Made by a program: the position numbers and the translations under genes. The notes below the pieces were generated by a model that did not search any database, was not told where the DNA came from, and was given only the letters and a program-made list of their open reading frames with translations. Shown one piece after another: positions 1 through 8,105 of a DNA stretch of 64,000 bases. Location of the stretch: NCBI RefSeq assembly GCF_900186965.1, contig NZ_LT906457.1, positions 646,501 to 710,500 of the forward strand. The letters run 5' to 3'. This DNA is from Legionella spiritensis. GTDB lineage: Bacteria > Pseudomonadota > Gammaproteobacteria > Legionellales > Legionellaceae. Numbering within the stretch: the stretch's first letter is position 1; the number at the start of each line of letters is the position of its first letter.

Positions 1-124
1 TACCAATGATAGGAACAACTATAAATGCAAGTAAATTATAAAATCCTATTCGGTTTTCCGCGGATTTATTATAAAATTTTTTAAAAACGTTCCACTCGCG
101 CTTAAAAAATTTTTTTTTAGCCAT
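1..124 (-). CDS. N-terminal fragment of an unknown membrane-associated protein
   Basis: Partial gene running off the left edge of the window. The minus strand has ATG at 124-122, preceded by GGAAAG about seven bases upstream, a good ribosome binding site. The readable 41 residues start MAKKKFFKREWNVFKKFY, a basic amphipathic stretch, and then enter a hydrophobic segment (LLAFIVVPIIG) that looks like the start of a membrane helix. Codons 3-5 are a run of nine A, a possible slippage site. No family can be assigned from so short a piece. It is read in the same direction as the downstream methyltransferase-side genes but is separated from them by about 100 bases. Confidence 0.5.
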   Translation of the reverse strand, partial: MAKKKFFKREWNVFKKFYNKSAENRIGFYNLLAFIVVPIIG

Positions 125-226
125 AATCACTTTCCTTGCCTGCGGTTTTTTTAATTATAGTTCTTTTTGATAAATATTTTATCTGATAATGTCCAGTCAT
201 TATTTGAGGTTTTGCTTGTTAATCCG

Positions 227-868
227 TTATTTTTCTGCTGCAATGACAACAAAACCACCTGAACCATGACCTTCTTTTACAGGCTCCATGGATTTTATAT
301 TTTCCAAGGGAGAGAAAATCGTTTGATAGATTTTTTTTATTCGAAATTGAGTGTCTTCCAATAGCTCAGTAACTTCCCCAACTGAATAAAAATTGGCCTT
401 TTTATAAAAGGGGTTATCATGCTTTCTGGTTTCATAGGCATTTCCTAATGCGGAGTTTCGATCAATCATTGCAATAACAAGAACTCCCTCTGGCTTTAAA
501 ACACGTCTCGCTTCGGCTAATCCTTGCTCGGGAAAATCCAGATAGCAAAGAACTGTGCCAAATAATGCATAATCAAATGACTCATCAGAAAAAGGCAAGG
601 ATTCAGCAACACCACCAACTACATTGACTCCACGTTGCTCAGCCATCTTACGCAAAGCAGCAGATGGCTCAACACCATTTTTTATTCCAAGTGCCGATGC
701 AAAACGCCCTGAGCCAACACCTATTTCAAGACCTTCTCCTGACTCGGGTATAACTTTTTGTAATGCGGCGACTTCTGACATAAAAGCTACTTTATGCCGA
801 TCAAACCAGCTGTCATAGCGTACTGCAAGGTTATCAAAAGCTTCTTCATCTGTTCGTTTTATATGCAT
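227..868 (-). CDS. Class I SAM-dependent methyltransferase
   Basis: 213 residues with a Methyltransf_11-type fold. Motif I (LEIGVGSGRFA, residues 47-57) binds S-adenosylmethionine. The acidic position of motif II is the E of GVEPS near residue 68. The stretch ESLPFSDESFDYALF (about 89-103) is the usual post-II region of small-molecule methyltransferases of the UbiE/Methyltransf_11 group. No residue shows the substrate. The start ATG at 868 has AGGAAT eight to nine bases upstream. It is followed on the same strand only by the partial gene at the edge, so no pathway context is available. Cytosolic; the family call is secure and the substrate unknown. Confidence 0.85.
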   Translation of the reverse strand: MHIKRTDEEAFDNLAVRYDSWFDRHKVAFMSEVAALQKVIPESGEGLEIGVGSGRFASALGIKNGVEPSAALRKMAEQRGVNVVGGVAESLPFSDESFDYALFGTVLCYLDFPEQGLAEARRVLKPEGVLVIAMIDRNSALGNAYETRKHDNPFYKKANFYSVGEVTELLEDTQFRIKKIYQTIFSPLENIKSMEPVKEGHGSGGFVVIAAEK

Positions 869-917
869 TTCACATTCCTATATCTGATGCAGCATAGTCT
901 CTTTCTTTGAATTAAGA

Positions 918-1226
918 CTAGACGTGATGTTTTGTAGGAGATTCGTATTTTATAAAACCATCAGGTGTTATCCTGAGAATTGTACAAATAATTATCGGCA
1001 ATAAATCCACTTCTGCTCCAGGCATTCCTTCTTCCAGAGAAACTGAAACTTCAGTGGCGTCATATTCCCATGAGCGTAAAATTCTAAGCTTTTCTTCCAG
1101 TGTCAGCTTGGAATGTTCAGCAACTTGCTCAGGACTTGAAAATACGGACGTCGGATCGATTAAAGCTTGATTGAACCAGACAGGTTGAGCTCGAGGTTTT
1201 GTACTTGTCTTATGTTTTTTTGACAT
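918..1226 (-). CDS. Conserved small protein of unknown function
   Basis: About 102 residues when started at the ATG at 1226 (MSKKHK); an upstream in-frame ATG at 1256 would add ten residues but has no better ribosome site. The first 20 residues are basic and probably disordered. The core TLEEKLRILRSWEYDATEV resembles the short proteobacterial proteins with a helix of the type KIEILRRWEYDA, whose role is not known to me. The C-terminal third is hydrophobic (LLPIIICTILRI) and could be a buried strand-helix rather than a membrane segment. It stands alone about 50 bases upstream of the methyltransferase on the same strand. Confidence 0.6.
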   Translation of the reverse strand: MSKKHKTSTKPRAQPVWFNQALIDPTSVFSSPEQVAEHSKLTLEEKLRILRSWEYDATEVSVSLEEGMPGAEVDLLPIIICTILRITPDGFIKYESPTKHHV

Positions 1227-1256
1227 ATTTTTATCTCGCAAAGATAAACGATACAA

Positions 1257-1649
1257 TCATACAAAAGTATAGTCATTTCTATAAAAACTGAATGACATCC
1301 TGTAAATATGCAGTTATAAGAACAAAAATATTAGTGCGTGAGATTTGTGTGTTTGAGTACGGTACTGCTGTATATTGTACGACGTATGCAGCGGTATCCC
1401 GCGACAAATTATTCATTTAAAAATCAATTGGTTGCTTCTTATAGGCTACAGAATTCACATCAGATTGATAAACCACTTGTTCAAGGAAGGTTGATCACAA
1501 AGCAAGCGGGTTTATCAGCCGTGAACCTGGCCACTCCCGTATCGGGATCGCTAAAATTTATTTATAATTTAGATAGTTAATTTGAAAAAATGTGAGTCAC
1601 ATATTAAAAAACTTATGGAAATGATACCAAAATTACACAGGGACTGTGT
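1257..1649. other. Intergenic region without a supported gene
   Basis: About 390 bases between the small minus-strand gene and the permease. An 80-codon open frame at 1338-1580 has no ribosome binding site and no recognisable composition. A short hairpin TCCCG-TAT-CGGGA lies at about 1536-1548. The permease promoter probably lies between about 1570 and 1630, but I see no convincing -35/-10 pair. Confidence 0.4.
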
Positions 1650-2954
1650 ATGAACAATAAAATTATTCACCATAAACTGCGCCGTGATCTTGGTTTGTCA
1701 GGTGCGACATTGATGGGTTTGGGTTCTATTCTCGGTACAGGTGTGTTTGTCAGCATTGGTGTTGCATCCGGTGTGACAGGATCATCAGTTATTTTTGCTA
1801 TTATGCTTGCCGCATTGGTTGCAACCTGCAATGCTTTATCGAGCGCACAACTTGCAGCCAGCCATCCGGTGAGTGGTGGAACTTATGAATACGGCTATCG
1901 TTATCTTCATCCGGCGATAGGATTCACCGCCGGGTGGATGTTTTTATGCGCTAAAACCGCTTCGGCCGCAACCGCGGCTCTGGGTTTCGCAGGGTATTTT
2001 TTACACCTGTTCGGATTCCGGTCGGTTTCCATTATTCCTGTTGCTGTAACGATTGTTATTGTTTTAACCCTGATTGTGTTAAGCGGCATCAAGCGTTCCA
2101 ACAAAACCAATCTGATTATTGTATCGATAACGCTATTATCCTTGCTCGTCTTTGTAGTGTCGGGTTTCCCCAGCCTGCTGCAAAATGGCGGGCAAAATCT
2201 CTCTCCCTTTTTTCCCAAAACAGTTGATGAGGGACTCAGTCGTTTTTTGTATGCTACTGCCTTGATGTTTGTCGCCTATACCGGTTATGGACGTATTGCC
2301 ACCATGGGTGAGGAAGTTAAAGAGCCGGCAAGTACCATCCCCAAAGCCATTATCCTGACCTTGATTGTAAGTGCGGTCATTTATATTTTAGTGGCTGTTG
2401 TTGCCATTGGCTCTGTCGGTTCAACCCAGCTGGCAACCGTCACAGAAAGTCGGGCAACGCCACTTGAAATAGCCGCCAGCACCATGAACCGGCCTGGAGT
2501 GGTTATTCTTATCGCGGTCGGTGCATGCACCGCTATGTTAGGTGTATTGCTGAATCTCATTTTAGGGTTGTCGAGGATAGTATTGGCCATGGGGCGTCAA
2601 CAGGATTTGCCGGAACCATTTGCAGTGGTTTCCAATAAGCATCGCACGCCTGTCGCGGCGGTCATTGGTATTGGGTTTGCTATTGCCGGTCTTGCTTTGT
2701 TTGGCAGTGTTGAAACCACCTGGTCCTTTAGCGCTTTTACGGTCTTGATATACTATTCGATTACCAATCTCTCGGCTCTATACCTACCCAAAGAACAGCG
2801 ATTGTACCCAAATTTCATCGCGGTGACGGGCCTGATTTCCTGTTTGTTTCTAGCTTTCTGGGTGCCGCTTTCCATTTGGCTGTCCGGGTTGCTGTTGATT
2901 GCCCTGGGGCTAATTTGGCACCGCTTTCATCGTTACTACTTAAAAGGCCAATGA
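1650..2954 (+). CDS. APC-superfamily amino-acid permease
   Basis: 434 residues, almost entirely hydrophobic with about twelve membrane helices. This is the usual size and layout of amino acid/polyamine/organocation (APC) transporters. The N-terminus has the family signature in helix 1 (GLGSILGTGVFVSIG, residues about 23-37), where the broken helix binds the substrate backbone. It acts in the inner membrane and probably imports an amino acid or amine in symport with protons. The substrate cannot be read from the sequence. Legionellae live on amino acids, so such permeases are common there. The gene stands alone and is convergent with the SulP gene downstream, with 57 bases between the stops. 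Confidence 0.85.
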   Translation: MNNKIIHHKLRRDLGLSGATLMGLGSILGTGVFVSIGVASGVTGSSVIFAIMLAALVATCNALSSAQLAASHPVSGGTYEYGYRYLHPAIGFTAGWMFLCAKTASAATAALGFAGYFLHLFGFRSVSIIPVAVTIVIVLTLIVLSGIKRSNKTNLIIVSITLLSLLVFVVSGFPSLLQNGGQNLSPFFPKTVDEGLSRFLYATALMFVAYTGYGRIATMGEEVKEPASTIPKAIILTLIVSAVIYILVAVVAIGSVGSTQLATVTESRATPLEIAASTMNRPGVVILIAVGACTAMLGVLLNLILGLSRIVLAMGRQQDLPEPFAVVSNKHRTPVAAVIGIGFAIAGLALFGSVETTWSFSAFTVLIYYSITNLSALYLPKEQRLYPNFIAVTGLISCLFLAFWVPLSIWLSGLLLIALGLIWHRFHRYYLKGQ

Positions 2955-3011
2955 AATAGAGTCAAGTGAATGAATAAAAACCTGTTCCAGCCTATTGGTC
3001 ATCACAAGGCG

Positions 3012-4496
3012 CTAATGGGCGCCAAGTGCATTTTTAATTTTCTCTGGTTTATCATGCACAGCAAATAACTCAATAATTGTCGCACTTGCTTCATTTTTGC
3101 CAATAATTGCAACTTTCATGCCCCGCTCTCTGAATTTAAGCACAACCTTATCCAGAGTCGACACGGCAGTAATGTCCCAAAAATGGGCTTCACTGACATC
3201 AATAATCACTTTCTCAAGTGTTTCTTTCATATCAAAAGCATTGAAAAACTGTTCTGATGAGGCAAAAAATATCTGTCCGCGAACTTTGTAAGCTCGGCAG
3301 GACGCATCATCATCCTTACTGGATTGAACCACCACCAGACGCCCAACCTTATGGGCAAAAAATAATGCGGCAATCACAACGCCTACAAAAACACCGTAAG
3401 CAAGGTTATGGGTCGCAACCACAACAATAACCGTGGAAAGCATAACAATATTCGATGATAGCGGGTGGGTTTTTAAATTTTTTAATGACTTCCAGGAAAA
3501 GGTGCCTATGGAGACCATAATCATCACAGAAACCAAAGCCGCCATTGGAATTTTAGAAACCCATTCATTTAAAAAAACCACCATGAATAACAGCATCACT
3601 CCCGCCGTCAAGGTGGATAATCGTCCGCGACCCCCGGATTTAACATTAATGACGGATTGGCCTATCATGGCGCATCCTGCCATTCCACCCAGGCATCCGG
3701 CAACTATATTGGCAAGCCCTTGGGCTTTGCATTCCCTGTTTTTGTTGCTTTTGCTATCTGTTAAATCATCAACGATGGTTGCCGTCATCATTGATTCTAA
3801 TAAACCAACTACAGCCAGACCAAACGCATAGGGGAATATAATATGCAACGTCTCCAGGTTAAAAGGAATATTTGGCCAAAGAAAAACCGGTAACGTGTCA
3901 GGCAAATCCCCCATATCTCCCACGGTTCGCACCGGCAAATGGAAAAATACGGCTAATGCGGTCAAAACAAGAATGGCTATCAATGGTGACGGGATGTTTT
4001 TATTAATGAAAGGGAATAAATAAATAATGGCAAGTCCGCCAACTGTTAAAGCATATACTTGCCAACCTGCATGGATTAATTCGGGTAACTGGGCTAAAAA
4101 AATCAGAATAGCAAGCGCATTGACAAAGCCTGTGACCACCGAGCGAGATACAAAACGCATCAGGTTGCCCAGGTTTAAATAACCGGCCACCATTTGCAAA
4201 AGACCAGTCAGCACGGTTGCCGCAAGCAAATACTGCAGGCCATGTGTTTTGACTAACGTCACCATCAAAAGCGCCATGGCGCCGGTTGCGGCTGAAATCA
4301 TTCCGGTGCGCCCGCCTGTAAAAGCCGTAACGGTAGCTATGGCAAAGGACGCATATAAGCCCACTTTGGGATCAACGCCTGCAATAATTGAAAAAGCGAT
4401 GGCCTCAGGGATGAGAGCTAAAGCGACTACGATGCCCGCTAATATATCAGCACGCATAGTACCGAACCAGTCGATACGGTTTGAAAGTAACAACAT
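3012..4496 (-). CDS. SulP-family anion transporter with C-terminal STAS domain
   Basis: 494 residues. Residues about 10-380 form a SulP (SLC26-like) membrane domain that starts with the conserved helix region [18 protein letters not shown] and contains the family's [14 protein letters not shown] segment. Residues about 395-490 form a cytoplasmic STAS domain ([24 protein letters not shown]). SulP proteins carry sulfate, bicarbonate or other anions by symport or exchange; the substrate is not evident here. The start at 4496 has only a weak GGAAC site. It is monocistronic and convergent with the permease. A second, clearly different SulP lies at 30693-32249. Confidence 0.88.
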   Translation of the reverse strand: MLLLSNRIDWFGTMRADILAGIVVALALIPEAIAFSIIAGVDPKVGLYASFAIATVTAFTGGRTGMISAATGAMALLMVTLVKTHGLQYLLAATVLTGLLQMVAGYLNLGNLMRFVSRSVVTGFVNALAILIFLAQLPELIHAGWQVYALTVGGLAIIYLFPFINKNIPSPLIAILVLTALAVFFHLPVRTVGDMGDLPDTLPVFLWPNIPFNLETLHIIFPYAFGLAVVGLLESMMTATIVDDLTDSKSNKNRECKAQGLANIVAGCLGGMAGCAMIGQSVINVKSGGRGRLSTLTAGVMLLFMVVFLNEWVSKIPMAALVSVMIMVSIGTFSWKSLKNLKTHPLSSNIVMLSTVIVVVATHNLAYGVFVGVVIAALFFAHKVGRLVVVQSSKDDDASCRAYKVRGQIFFASSEQFFNAFDMKETLEKVIIDVSEAHFWDITAVSTLDKVVLKFRERGMKVAIIGKNEASATIIELFAVHDKPEKIKNALGAH

Positions 4497-4830
4497 ATTT
4501 GGGGTGTTCCTGTTAAAATGGGATAACCTGATTTCACACGACGTTGATCGGACGCAAATGTGTCTGCAATTTAATTAAGAATAGTATTGGTTTTGTTTTA
4601 TGGATATTTGTCTAAGGCGGGGTCATCTAAAAATGTCACTAAAATTATTAATAAAAAATGGACACTATACACGATAATTTGACACGTATAAAGTATGATG
4701 ATGAAAAGTAGCGGTATAATTTTGAACATGAATTATTTTACTTTTATACAAACCAACACACTTTTTTAACTGCCCGGATTTTTACTGGCTTTTTTCTCAT
4801 GGTTAAATTGAAATGTAGACAGAAAAATAA
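4497..4830. other. Upstream region of the SulP gene, no gene seen
   Basis: AT-rich stretch of about 330 bases with no open frame of note. A TTGACA-like hexamer occurs near 4679, but it reads toward the family A repeat and away from the transporter, so its meaning is unclear. The region ends at the family A palindromic element that starts at 4831. Confidence 0.35.
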
Positions 4831-4954
4831 GGTGGCCGTAAGGAGGCCTGCGGCCGTATTGCGGGTTTCATGGTTCAATATTATCTCATGAGAACAGGCG
4901 AGCGCCTAAGTGAACGATTTCCCGCATTTCAGCTTCGCCTTCATGGCGGGCTAC
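4831..4954. repeat. Family A palindromic intergenic element, core only
   Basis: About 124 bases with the family A core: left arm GGCCGTAAGGAGGCC followed by CGTATTGCGGG, and right arm CCCGCATTTC then a GGCGGGCTAC end. The two arms pair into a long interrupted hairpin. The outer terminal repeats of complete copies (AGGYTCTGTGAAC) are missing. The loop region (CATGGTTCAATATTATCTC and following) is the longer variant also seen at 32289 and 37874. Confidence 0.75.
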
Positions 4955-4988
4955 AGGAAACACTGTCATAAATCATCTGCAATCTTGA

Positions 4989-6068
4989 CTACCTGTATTG
5001 ATTAAATCGAGACAACATCATTTCTTGTGCCTGCCTAAGTTGTCCATCCATTCGTTCCATAATATCTTCCACATAACCTCCCTGGACCAAAGGAGCACCT
5101 TGTCCTGCCCAGAACGCAGCCATTTCGTTATGATTTTGGCTAGCGAATGCTGTGCGAATTTCACTGGTTAGATAATGTTGTAATGGATACGGCAAAGAGG
5201 GTCTTTTTTCAAGTTCATCAATCCAGTCATTATCCAGGGCTCGCGCAAATTTACCGGAAATATGTCTAGTTAGCCTTGTCCCTTTATCTCGACTATTTAA
5301 AATTGCTTTTTTATACATATCACTTGCGCAGCTCTCTTGAGCAGGTATAAAAGCCGTACCTAATTGTACCGCGCCTGCACCCAATGATATGGCTGCTAAC
5401 ACACCTCGGCCGTCACTGATGCCTCCCGCAGCTATCACTGGCAAATCTGACACGGCATCAACTATTTGGGGGACTAATGCCATGGTGCCTAACGGATTTG
5501 ATTTGTGATGAAGAAAAGTCCCCTGGTGGCCACCAGCTTCATAGCCTTGGGCAATAATTGCATCGCATCCAACTTGTTTAAGATGAAACGCTTCTGCTAC
5601 ATGGGTAGCTGTTCCCATCACAACGATGTTATGCCGTTTTAACTCCTTAATTTGGCCGGATGTTAAACTCCCGAAAGTAAAGCTGACGGCTGATACCCGC
5701 TCTTTAATCAAAAGACTAATCCAGCTATCAATATCTTCATCCTGTCGGATAATATCATGGATAGTCATTGGCTTCAGGCTCAACTTGAGACGAATTTCAT
5801 TTAAATAATCAATCATTGAAGATGCTTGTTTATGATCAAAGTCGGGAATCGGTTCAGGTATAAATAAATTGACGGCAAAGGGTTTGCTGGTAAGCTTTTT
5901 TACTTTCCTGATATTTTTCTCTGCCTGCTTACGTGTTAAATAGCCCGTTGGCAGCGAGCCTAGCCCACCGCAGTTAGAGACAGCCGCACAAAGTTCAGGG
6001 GTTCCGACTCCTGCCATGGGTGCTAAAATAATGGGGCGCTTTAAATTGAAAAGTTTTCCAGGCATCAT
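4989..6068 (-). CDS. Nitronate monooxygenase / 2-nitropropane dioxygenase-like flavoprotein
   Basis: 359 residues forming a TIM-barrel FMN enzyme. Visible family features are the N-terminal APMAGVGTPELCAAVSNCGG, the YEAGGHQGTF loop (residues about 178-187, with the His of class I enzymes) and the phosphate-binding LPVIAAGGISDGRGVLAA followed by LGAGAVQLGTAF. These enzymes oxidise nitronates to carbonyls plus nitrite; some members instead act as enoyl reductases or NADH:quinone reductases, so the substrate is uncertain. Length is normal. Start at 6068 (MMPGKLF). It is alone, with a family A repeat downstream and a family B fragment plus a large hairpin upstream. Confidence 0.82.
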   Translation of the reverse strand: MMPGKLFNLKRPIILAPMAGVGTPELCAAVSNCGGLGSLPTGYLTRKQAEKNIRKVKKLTSKPFAVNLFIPEPIPDFDHKQASSMIDYLNEIRLKLSLKPMTIHDIIRQDEDIDSWISLLIKERVSAVSFTFGSLTSGQIKELKRHNIVVMGTATHVAEAFHLKQVGCDAIIAQGYEAGGHQGTFLHHKSNPLGTMALVPQIVDAVSDLPVIAAGGISDGRGVLAAISLGAGAVQLGTAFIPAQESCASDMYKKAILNSRDKGTRLTRHISGKFARALDNDWIDELEKRPSLPYPLQHYLTSEIRTAFASQNHNEMAAFWAGQGAPLVQGGYVEDIMERMDGQLRQAQEMMLSRFNQYR

Positions 6069-6088
6069 CAGTTCCCATGATTGAGTTT

Positions 6089-6198
6089 CATTATGTCTTT
6101 GAATGAGGCGAATAGCGGGCTCTATTTAACGAATTCAAAGAGATAATGGCGCCAATTAGCCACATTTGCAGCTGTGAAAATTTTGGTTCACAGAGCCT
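6089..6198. repeat. Family B element, truncated copy
   Basis: Carries the internal module TTTGAATGAGGCGAATAGCG...GAATTCAAAG (an imperfect palindrome) followed by GGCGCCAATTAGCC, CATTTGCAGCTG and the terminal repeat GGTTCACAGAGCCT. It matches the complete copy at 61712-61872 in reverse orientation. The left end is lost. It sits just upstream of the nitronate monooxygenase-like gene. Confidence 0.7.
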
Positions 6199-6200
6199 GG

Positions 6201-6263
6201 AGGCTGTCGTCATGAGATTATTTGGCTGTAAATTGAGGCTGAATAATCTCATGACGACAGCCT
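6201..6263. repeat. Perfect 22-bp inverted repeat (family C hairpin)
   Basis: Arms AGGCTGTCGTCATGAGATTA plus TT (6201-6222) and their exact complement (6242-6263) around a 19-base spacer. Transcribed, this would be a very stable hairpin. A damaged relative lies at 16513-16565 in the second copy of the segmental duplication, where the right arm is largely lost. It may be a minimal mobile hairpin; flanking AGG/CCTCTAG fits the TA-rich targets of the other elements. Confidence 0.8.
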
Positions 6264-6359
6264 CTAGAGGAAAGGTACGAGCGATTAAATTTTTTTAATT
6301 AACGTAACACCAGTTTCGAGAAGGAATCGGCGCTTTATTATTTTAAATACCGGCATTTT

Positions 6360-6375
6360 GCCCGGTTTGCCGGGC
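6360..6375 (-). terminator. Transcription terminator hairpin after csp copy 1
   Basis: Arms GCCCGG and CCGGGC around TTTG, 20-35 bases beyond the csp stop codon. Read on the minus strand the stem is followed by CAAAAT and an AT-rich tail, so there is no strong U run. In copy 2 both arms change together (GCCCGA / TCGGGC), so the pairing is preserved. Confidence 0.65.
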
Positions 6376-6395
6376 TGCTCGGTCATTAAAGGGTG

Positions 6396-6602
6396 TTACA
6401 CCACTTCCACTTCTTCAGCCTGCGGGCCTTTAGCACCCTGGGTCGCTTTAAACAGGACCGGCGTGCCTTCCTGTAAGGTTTTAAAGCCCTGGCTGAGAAT
6501 AGCGCTAAAATGAACAAAGTAATCGCGACCTTCAGCCTCAATGAAGCCAAAGCCTTTATCGTCTTTAAACCACTTGACGGTTCCCCGGATTTTTTCTGAC
6601 AT
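6396..6602 (-). CDS. csp: Cold-shock domain protein, copy 1
   Basis: 68 residues, a complete CspA-type OB-fold that binds single-stranded RNA/DNA and melts RNA structure. RNP1 is KGFGFIE (residues 16-22) and RNP2 is FVHFSAI (29-35); the tail EEVEVV is acidic. Length is typical. It differs from copy 2 (16653-16859) by six bases, all in the last 80: five silent and one changing P to L in the segment KGPQAEE. The long, conserved upstream region suggests a structured 5' leader as in other csp genes, but no regulatory signal can be proved. A hairpin terminator follows. Confidence 0.93.
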   Translation of the reverse strand: MSEKIRGTVKWFKDDKGFGFIEAEGRDYFVHFSAILSQGFKTLQEGTPVLFKATQGAKGPQAEEVEVV

Positions 6603-6798
6603 GATGTTTCGTTCCCTGTTAATAATCGCATAGTGTAGCTGATTTTAAAAAAAGCGAAAACCATATAAAGACATTGAAGGTAGTGCCTGAAGGAAGTGTG
6701 CCTGGGTTTTGGTGGCTGGACCTTTTTTATTAGTGTCAAGACTGTTTTTTTATTTCTTTTCTGATAATCTTACAGGGCATAAAGCATAATCCTCTCCA

Positions 6799-6815
6799 AT
6801 CCACAATCTGTGGAT
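6799..6815. repeat. DnaA-box-like palindrome, inner
   Basis: ATCCACA-ATC-TGTGGAT, a perfect inverted repeat about 200 bases upstream of csp copy 1. Each arm matches seven of the nine positions of the DnaA box TTATCCACA. The same sequence lies at 17056-17072 upstream of copy 2. Confidence 0.7.
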
Positions 6816-6924
6816 ATTTTTTTTAAACACCCCGTGTTTTTTTCAATGATTCTATTTGTTTCAGTGCGACAATCCAGAGCTGGCCTGGTCTGCAAGGTTG
6901 TTTTCTGAATCAGGGGTAAAAATC

Positions 6925-6951
6925 GGTTATCCACAAATTCTGTGGATAACC
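6925..6951. repeat. Double DnaA-box palindrome, outer
   Basis: GGTTATCCACA (6925-6935), five spacer bases AATTC, and the exact complement TGTGGATAACC (6941-6951). Each arm contains a perfect consensus DnaA box (TTATCCACA). It lies about 320 bases upstream of csp and is retained without change in copy 2 (17182-17208). It could bind DnaA, or simply fold as an RNA/DNA hairpin. Confidence 0.75.
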
Positions 6952-7086
6952 TTGTGTATACGCTGTCAAACCCGTTGATTTGTCTAGGAGTTTCAGGAGT
7001 GTTCACGAGTCGTTCAGGGTGACTCCCGGTTTCAAGTGTTTGAACGGGCAAATGGATTGTCAGGTTATTTACATACCGCGCTCCCT

Positions 7087-7324
7087 AGGTTCTGTGAACC
7101 AATTTTTTCCGCTCGAAAACAAGACAACTATAGTTGCGCAACAACTAATAATGTCTTGTAGCCCGTCATGAAGGCGAAGCCGTAATGCGGGAAAACGTTC
7201 ATAAGTGGCACATCAAACCCGCAATACGGCCGCAGGCCTCCTTACGGGCTACGACCTTTTCGCAAAAAAATGGTGTCAATTGGCCGCATTTGCAGCTGTG
7301 AAATTTTTTGTTCACAGAATCTAG
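7087..7324. repeat. Chimeric A/B palindromic element with terminal repeats
   Basis: About 238 bases flanked by TA (CTAGG left, TCTAG right). The left end AGGTTCTGTGAACCAA and the GTAGCCCGTCATGAAGGCG core belong to family A in inverted orientation. From about 7274 the sequence switches to the family B end (CAATTGGCCGCATTTGCAG then TTCACAGAATCT). It is therefore a recombinant between two element families sharing terminal repeats. It sits between the csp duplication and the DUF2177 gene. Confidence 0.75.
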
Positions 7325-7540
7325 GATATACATGAGACAAAATCTCGTCGCAAAGTTCGATGGGTAGTTTTGATAAATTGGAGTCTTCATTCTTCAGGAC
7401 ACCACTAAAAAACGTTATTCTCCATTAAATTATCGCTGTGTGGTAAAAAGAAAAACAAGGAATAGGCAGTGGACCAAACATTTGATATTAACCCATCTGT
7501 TTTTGTCCCGTACAAGGTTTCAAAACATGAAGGATGATAT

Positions 7541-7960
7541 ATGACAGCGATTACAATCAAAACATTTATAGCCGCACTTTTGGTGTTCTTTATTACCGAT
7601 ATGGTATGGCTTGGATGGTTGGCAAAAAGTTATTATATTGAGCAATACAAGCCATGGCTTCGTTTAACCAACGGACAATTACAGCCTATATGGTGGGCGG
7701 CTTTTCTGGTTTATTTACTCTTCGCTCTGAGCATCGTTGTTTTTATATTGCCGCTAGCGTCAGGATCTTTGCAAAATGCCGCATTTTACGGAATTATTTT
7801 GGGTGCAGTTATTTATGGCGTGTATGATTTTACCTGTCTCGCCCTTTTTAAAAATTGGCCGCCTGGAATGGCTTTTGTTGATTGGGTTTGGGGCATGGTG
7901 TTATGCGGATGGGGCTCCTTTATAACCGTCTGGGTGCATAATTACTTTAAACAGCATTGA
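7541..7960 (+). CDS. DUF2177 family membrane protein
   Basis: 139 residues with about four membrane helices. The motif VFFITDMVWLGWL near the N-terminus and YDFTCLALFKNWP in the third segment are typical of DUF2177 proteins. Their biochemical role is not established; in many proteobacteria they sit beside photolyase, DUF1295 and short-chain dehydrogenase genes in light- or singlet-oxygen-induced clusters, as here. Ribosome site GAAGGATG nine bases upstream of the ATG. A weak hairpin (CCTGAAG/CTTCAGG, 7984-8004) lies downstream, so transcription into the next gene is not certain. Confidence 0.85.
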   Translation: MTAITIKTFIAALLVFFITDMVWLGWLAKSYYIEQYKPWLRLTNGQLQPIWWAAFLVYLLFALSIVVFILPLASGSLQNAAFYGIILGAVIYGVYDFTCLALFKNWPPGMAFVDWVWGMVLCGWGSFITVWVHNYFKQH

Positions 7961-8105
7961 GTTAAGGTGCCAACTCGAATCAGCCTGAAGCACGTTACTT
8001 CAGGGGCAAGAGAAATTGCGTTTTGACCATAAGCGTCCCGACTTTAATTTCGATTTCTTTGGCTTATTGGCTTGTATGTTTTTAATCGTATAAAAGAGGT
8101 TCGGG

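Larger units (their letters stand above)
6183..7060. repeat. Segmental duplication, copy 1 (cold-shock gene unit)
   Basis: About 880 bases repeated at 16497-17317 in the same orientation. The unit holds a repeat end, the family C hairpin, the csp terminator, csp and about 450 bases of csp upstream sequence with DnaA-box-like palindromes. The csp 5' half is identical between copies. The upstream part differs at only about ten positions, whereas the terminator side differs more and copy 2 has lost part of the hairpin. The two copies bracket about 9.4 kb. Confidence 0.9.

Noticed and set aside
1338-1580. 80-codon open frame between the small conserved gene and the permease
   Set aside because: No ribosome binding site, no family resemblance, and composition unlike the neighbours.
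4679-4720. TTGACA-like promoter in the SulP upstream region
   Set aside because: Points toward a repeat and not toward a gene; no good -10 at the right distance.
6770-7051. 93-codon frames upstream of each csp copy as genes
   Set aside because: All differences between the copies that I see change amino acids, and the frame spans DnaA-box palindromes; treated as non-coding.
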